Assembly (NCBI GenBank): GCA_947459365.1
Contig: CANHDG010000005.1
Location: forward strand, 1 to 40,004
Direction of reading: 5' to 3'
DNA: 40,004 nucleotides
Source of the DNA: Saprospirales bacterium
GTDB lineage: Bacteria; Bacteroidota; Bacteroidia; Chitinophagales; Saprospiraceae
Each line of letters begins with the position of its first letter. The stretch's first letter is position 1. The notes beneath the pieces are model-generated. The model ran no database searches. It saw only the letters and a program-made list of their open reading frames with translations, and was not told the DNA's origin. This document shows positions 37,342 to 40,004 of the stretch, one piece after another. A program made the translations under genes and the position numbers.

Positions 37342-39417
37342 TTATTTTGCGAAGATTGAGATAGCGGCTCCACCTCCAGGGGCCAACTGGAGGGTAATAA
37401 TATCGCCCTTTTTGACCATTTTTTTAGTTACTTCGACAGGGTACGGGTTATCTACGTAATGGGAATCAGGACCGTCTGCATAGATTACAGTTTCATAGTT
37501 CTTGGCAGGGTCTAAAAAATCAAGGTTAATTTTAAAGGATCTGCTTTCTTCATCTGTTATACTACCTATGAACCAATTATCAGATTTTTTTTGTTTTCGT
37601 GCAATGGTTAAATAGTCTCCGATTGCAGCATTCAGAACATGGGTTTCTGACCAATCGGCTGGAACGTCGCGGATAAATTGAAATACTTCTGGCCGTTTTT
37701 CGTAGTTTTCCGGTAAGTCTGCTGCCATTTGTAGAGGAGAATACATCGTCACGTACAAAGCGAGTTGGTTAGCGACCGTTGATTGGATGAATTCTTTTTT
37801 GTTAGGGTCATAGGCGTTCATCCGTGTTTCAAAGATGCCTGGTGTATAATCCATTGGCCCTCCGAGCAATCGTGTAAACGGTAATGTCAGTACGTGGGAG
37901 GGGTTATTCCCCTTGCTCCAAGCATTGTATTCCATTCCTCTTGCAGCTTCGTTGGAAACCCAGTTCGGCCAGGTCCTTTGTAATCCACTTGGCCTGGAGG
38001 CTTCATGTGCATTTACCATTATTTGATAGTTGGCGGCATTTTGGGCAACACGGATCAAATGAGTATTAAACCACTGACCATCGTGCCACTCCTTTTTAGG
38101 GAATAGGTAGCCCACGTAGCCGGTCTTAACGGCACTCATTTGATGCTTTTTCATGTATTGGAAAGCGGCATCCATTTGTCGCTCATAGCTTGGTACTGCA
38201 CCAGAAGTTTCATGATGCATAATTATACTAACCCCCTTTGATTTTGCGTAGTTTGTTAATTCATTTATGTCGTAATCTGGGTAAGGTTGAGTAAAGTTGA
38301 ACACCTCTTCTTTGCCGCTATTAAACCAATCCTCCCAGCCAACATTCCAGCCCTCAACCAAAACACCTTGGAAACCATACTTTGCTGCAAAGTCAATGTA
38401 TCTTTTCACATTTTGGGTATTGGCTGCATGGGTACCATTGGGTTTCCCTGACTTGTCTGAATAGTGCCAAGAGCCTTTGCCTACGTGCATTTCCCACCAT
38501 ACACCCACGTATTTTGTAGGTTTTATCCAACTAAGGTCCCCTGTGATTTTACAGGGTTCATTAAGGTTGAGAATGGTTCTGTTTTCAAGCAAGTTAGCAG
38601 CGGAATCGTCTATAAGAATAACCCTCCAAGGAGTATGAAAGGGCAATTTATTCTTAGAGATAATGGATGGATTTGCGGTGGGGGTAACGCTTGCTTTGAG
38701 CAATAACTTTTTACGATCCACATTGAGGTGCAAGGCCCCATAATCGACCATGGCTGCTTCAGCAATGGCTAGATGAAGTCCCTTTGAGTTTCGGAATGCA
38801 ACAGGCGTTTGGACTGCGTGGGTATTGGGGATGTATTGATTAAACGGTTCAATATCGGTTAAGTGTTTTGCTGCATCGATTTTGCTTAGAAGGGATTGGG
38901 TATAGGTATGTTCGTTCGAGTCCCAGTCGGAGGGTGCCCACCAGGTGGTATAATCTTCTGCGAGTTGGAACTCGGTAAATTCACGCATTACCGATAAAGA
39001 GTCTGCTCCTTGATGATCAAACTCATATCTGAATCCGATCCCATTGTTGAACGCTTTAAAGTGAAGTTTTAATTTGTGTTTAGAGGGTGATTCCAGTTCT
39101 AGGACAAGAGCATTGTGTTGATCACGGATATACGCTTCTTCCCCCAAGACAGGCATCCAGGTGGAGTCAACTTGGTAGAGCTGTGTATTGGTTAAGGTGA
39201 GTTGTTTGGAAAAGTCTTGGAGGGTTGTTAATATTCCAAGTTTAGAGTTTGGTAGGACTTTTTTTCCTTTTCGGGAGATGGAGTAGGATGGTTTCCCCCT
39301 TTTGTCCAATTTAAATTGTAGGGCTAAGGAATGATCTGGGGAGTACAGTATTTTAGATTGTGCATCTAGCTTGGGGCTTGAGATAAGTAGACAAATTAGG
39401 AGTAGATAGATACGCAT
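37342..39417 (-). CDS. Glycoside hydrolase family 97 (alpha-glucosidase/alpha-galactosidase)
   Basis: WWAPSDWDSNEHTYTQS, KYVGVWWEMHVGKGSWHY, KYGFQGVLVEGWNVGWEDWFNSGKEEVFNFTQPYPDYDI, MVNAHEASRPSGLQRTWPNWVSNEAARGMEYNAW. Start 39417 preferred (signal peptide). Confidence 0.95.
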   Translation of the reverse strand: MRIYLLLICLLISSPKLDAQSKILYSPDHSLALQFKLDKRGKPSYSISRKGKKVLPNSKLGILTTLQDFSKQLTLTNTQLYQVDSTWMPVLGEEAYIRDQHNALVLELESPSKHKLKLHFKAFNNGIGFRYEFDHQGADSLSVMREFTEFQLAEDYTTWWAPSDWDSNEHTYTQSLLSKIDAAKHLTDIEPFNQYIPNTHAVQTPVAFRNSKGLHLAIAEAAMVDYGALHLNVDRKKLLLKASVTPTANPSIISKNKLPFHTPWRVILIDDSAANLLENRTILNLNEPCKITGDLSWIKPTKYVGVWWEMHVGKGSWHYSDKSGKPNGTHAANTQNVKRYIDFAAKYGFQGVLVEGWNVGWEDWFNSGKEEVFNFTQPYPDYDINELTNYAKSKGVSIIMHHETSGAVPSYERQMDAAFQYMKKHQMSAVKTGYVGYLFPKKEWHDGQWFNTHLIRVAQNAANYQIMVNAHEASRPSGLQRTWPNWVSNEAARGMEYNAWSKGNNPSHVLTLPFTRLLGGPMDYTPGIFETRMNAYDPNKKEFIQSTVANQLALYVTMYSPLQMAADLPENYEKRPEVFQFIRDVPADWSETHVLNAAIGDYLTIARKQKKSDNWFIGSITDEESRSFKINLDFLDPAKNYETVIYADGPDSHYVDNPYPVEVTKKMVKKGDIITLQLAPGGGAAISIFAK

Positions 39418-39627
39418 AGAAGCTTTTTTTTGAAAAAACAAAGATAAGTCTTAGAATGAGAGTACTAGTTGGGCCCATTTGTTTATTTTCAGAAAAGCTT
39501 CATTCTAGCTTTGTTGAGGTAATCAGGGTGTAAGGTAAGGAGTCGGAGATGCTTCCAGAAGTGGGCGTAGGTCTAGTTAAAACACATTTACTTTGAGGGG
39601 TTAAATTTTGTTGTTTGACCCTGTAGA

Positions 39628-39658
39628 TTTGTCGTTTAAAAAAAAATAGTTACCTTTG
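39628..39658 (+). promoter_or_regulatory. Bacteroidota-type promoter TTTG-N19-TACCTTTG
   Basis: TTTG at 39628-39631, exactly 19 nt, then TACCTTTG at 39651-39658; matches the -33/-7 consensus TTTG-N19-TAnnTTTG. Confidence 0.75.
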
Positions 39659-39662
39659 GTCG

Positions 39663-39920
39663 ATAAAAAAAGCAGCCCTTGATGAAGAGCTGCTTTCTGT
39701 GTCATGGGATTATAGTTTAATAAACACTCTATTTTGGAGTGTGTGTGGAGAGGTGGCCGACCCTACCCCCCAGTGGAACCGGCCCCTCGCCACGGATTTA
39801 AGGTCACTATTGACCCTATTCGATTATCGGTTTTTAGCCTTGAAGAACTATCTCAGTCTTCAGTATGCGGGAGAAACTTGGGCAATTACCGTGCCAAAGT
39901 TCGAATTAATTAAATTTTTC
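39663..39920 (+). ncRNA. Candidate structured non-coding RNA of unknown family
   Basis: Downstream of a consensus promoter; hairpins at 39669-39696, 39724-39742, 39750-39788, 39802-39815, 39841-39862 and 39877-39899, ending near a T-run (39915-39919). No convincing ORF. Confidence 0.5.
39882..39897 (-). promoter_or_regulatory. Sigma-54-like -24/-12 element (TTGGCACGGTAATTGC); could instead be a hairpin arm
   Basis: Reverse complement reads TTGGCACG-GTAA-TTGC, with exact GG-N10-GC spacing. Confidence 0.4.
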
Positions 39921-40004
39921 TTGATATGTCTTTTGGTTTTTTTGCTTGAGCCATGTAGCCAGTGAAGCGTTAAGGGCCAGTGCAGTGGTGGTTAGCATTA
40001 ATAG
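39906..40004 (-). CDS. C-terminal fragment of a gene running off the window edge
   Basis: The minus-strand frame is open from 40004 to a TAA at 39906: LLMLTTTALALNASLATWLKQKNQKTYQEKFN*; hydrophobic then basic tail, membrane-protein-like. Confidence 0.5.
   Translation of the reverse strand, partial: LLMLTTTALALNASLATWLKQKNQKTYQEKFN

Noticed and set aside
39669-39696. Hairpin read only as a terminator for a plus-strand gene
   Set aside because: No plus-strand gene lies upstream, and the T-run is good only on the minus strand; on the plus strand it sits right after a promoter, as a 5' hairpin.
39747-39830. Intact tRNA-Ser
   Set aside because: Only the first 14 nt resemble tRNA-Ser; no anticodon arm, T arm or complementary 3' acceptor stem follows.
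39699-39965. 88-aa plus-strand ORF (MSWDYSLINTLFWSVCGEVADPTPQWN...)
   Set aside because: It runs through consecutive hairpins and has no recognisable domain or evident RBS; better explained as chance translation of a structured RNA region.
1-40004. CRISPR arrays, retrons, toxin-antitoxin or phage-defence modules
   Set aside because: No regularly spaced repeats, reverse transcriptase, Cas or recognisable defence genes seen. The MazG-like protein is next to glycoside hydrolases, without a MazE/F partner.

Overview
This is a Bacteroidota chromosomal window; T9SS C-terminal domains, SusC/SusD proteins and TAnnTTTG-type promoters suggest a Saprospiria/Lewinella-like organism. From left to right it contains: (i) a degraded mobile-element remnant with a truncated serine recombinase, a small recombinase-like ORF and a perfect 15-bp inverted repeat; (ii) assorted small conserved genes (DsrE-like, NRDE/TANGO2-like, thioredoxin-like, a split DUF6695-like gene, DinB-like); (iii) a fructan/fructose utilisation locus with a periplasmic-binding-protein hybrid two-component regulator, MFS sugar porter, PfkB fructokinase, GH32 lipoprotein and SusC/SusD, followed by a T9SS-exported CRTAC1-like VCBS/UnbV protein and a T9SS-exported vanadium haloperoxidase-like protein; (iv) a housekeeping block with tRNA-Leu(UAG), tig, clpP, clpX, trxA, ruvA, an MBL hydrolase, small SRP RNA and a transaldolase-family gene; (v) a HEAT/cyclophilin fusion, homogentisate dioxygenase, an ECF sigma factor with a putative membrane anti-sigma/outer-membrane protein, a GH3, a MazG-like protein and a GH97. 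The most interesting unexplained element is the intergenic region at about 39.63-39.92 kb. It has a textbook TTTG-N19-TACCTTTG promoter, with the same -7 octamer as the tRNA-Leu and SRP RNA genes. That promoter is followed by about 250 nt of consecutive hairpins with no credible ORF, which makes it a candidate undescribed structured ncRNA. The opposite strand of the same region carries a perfect GG-N10-GC sigma-54-like site and a Rho-independent terminator.
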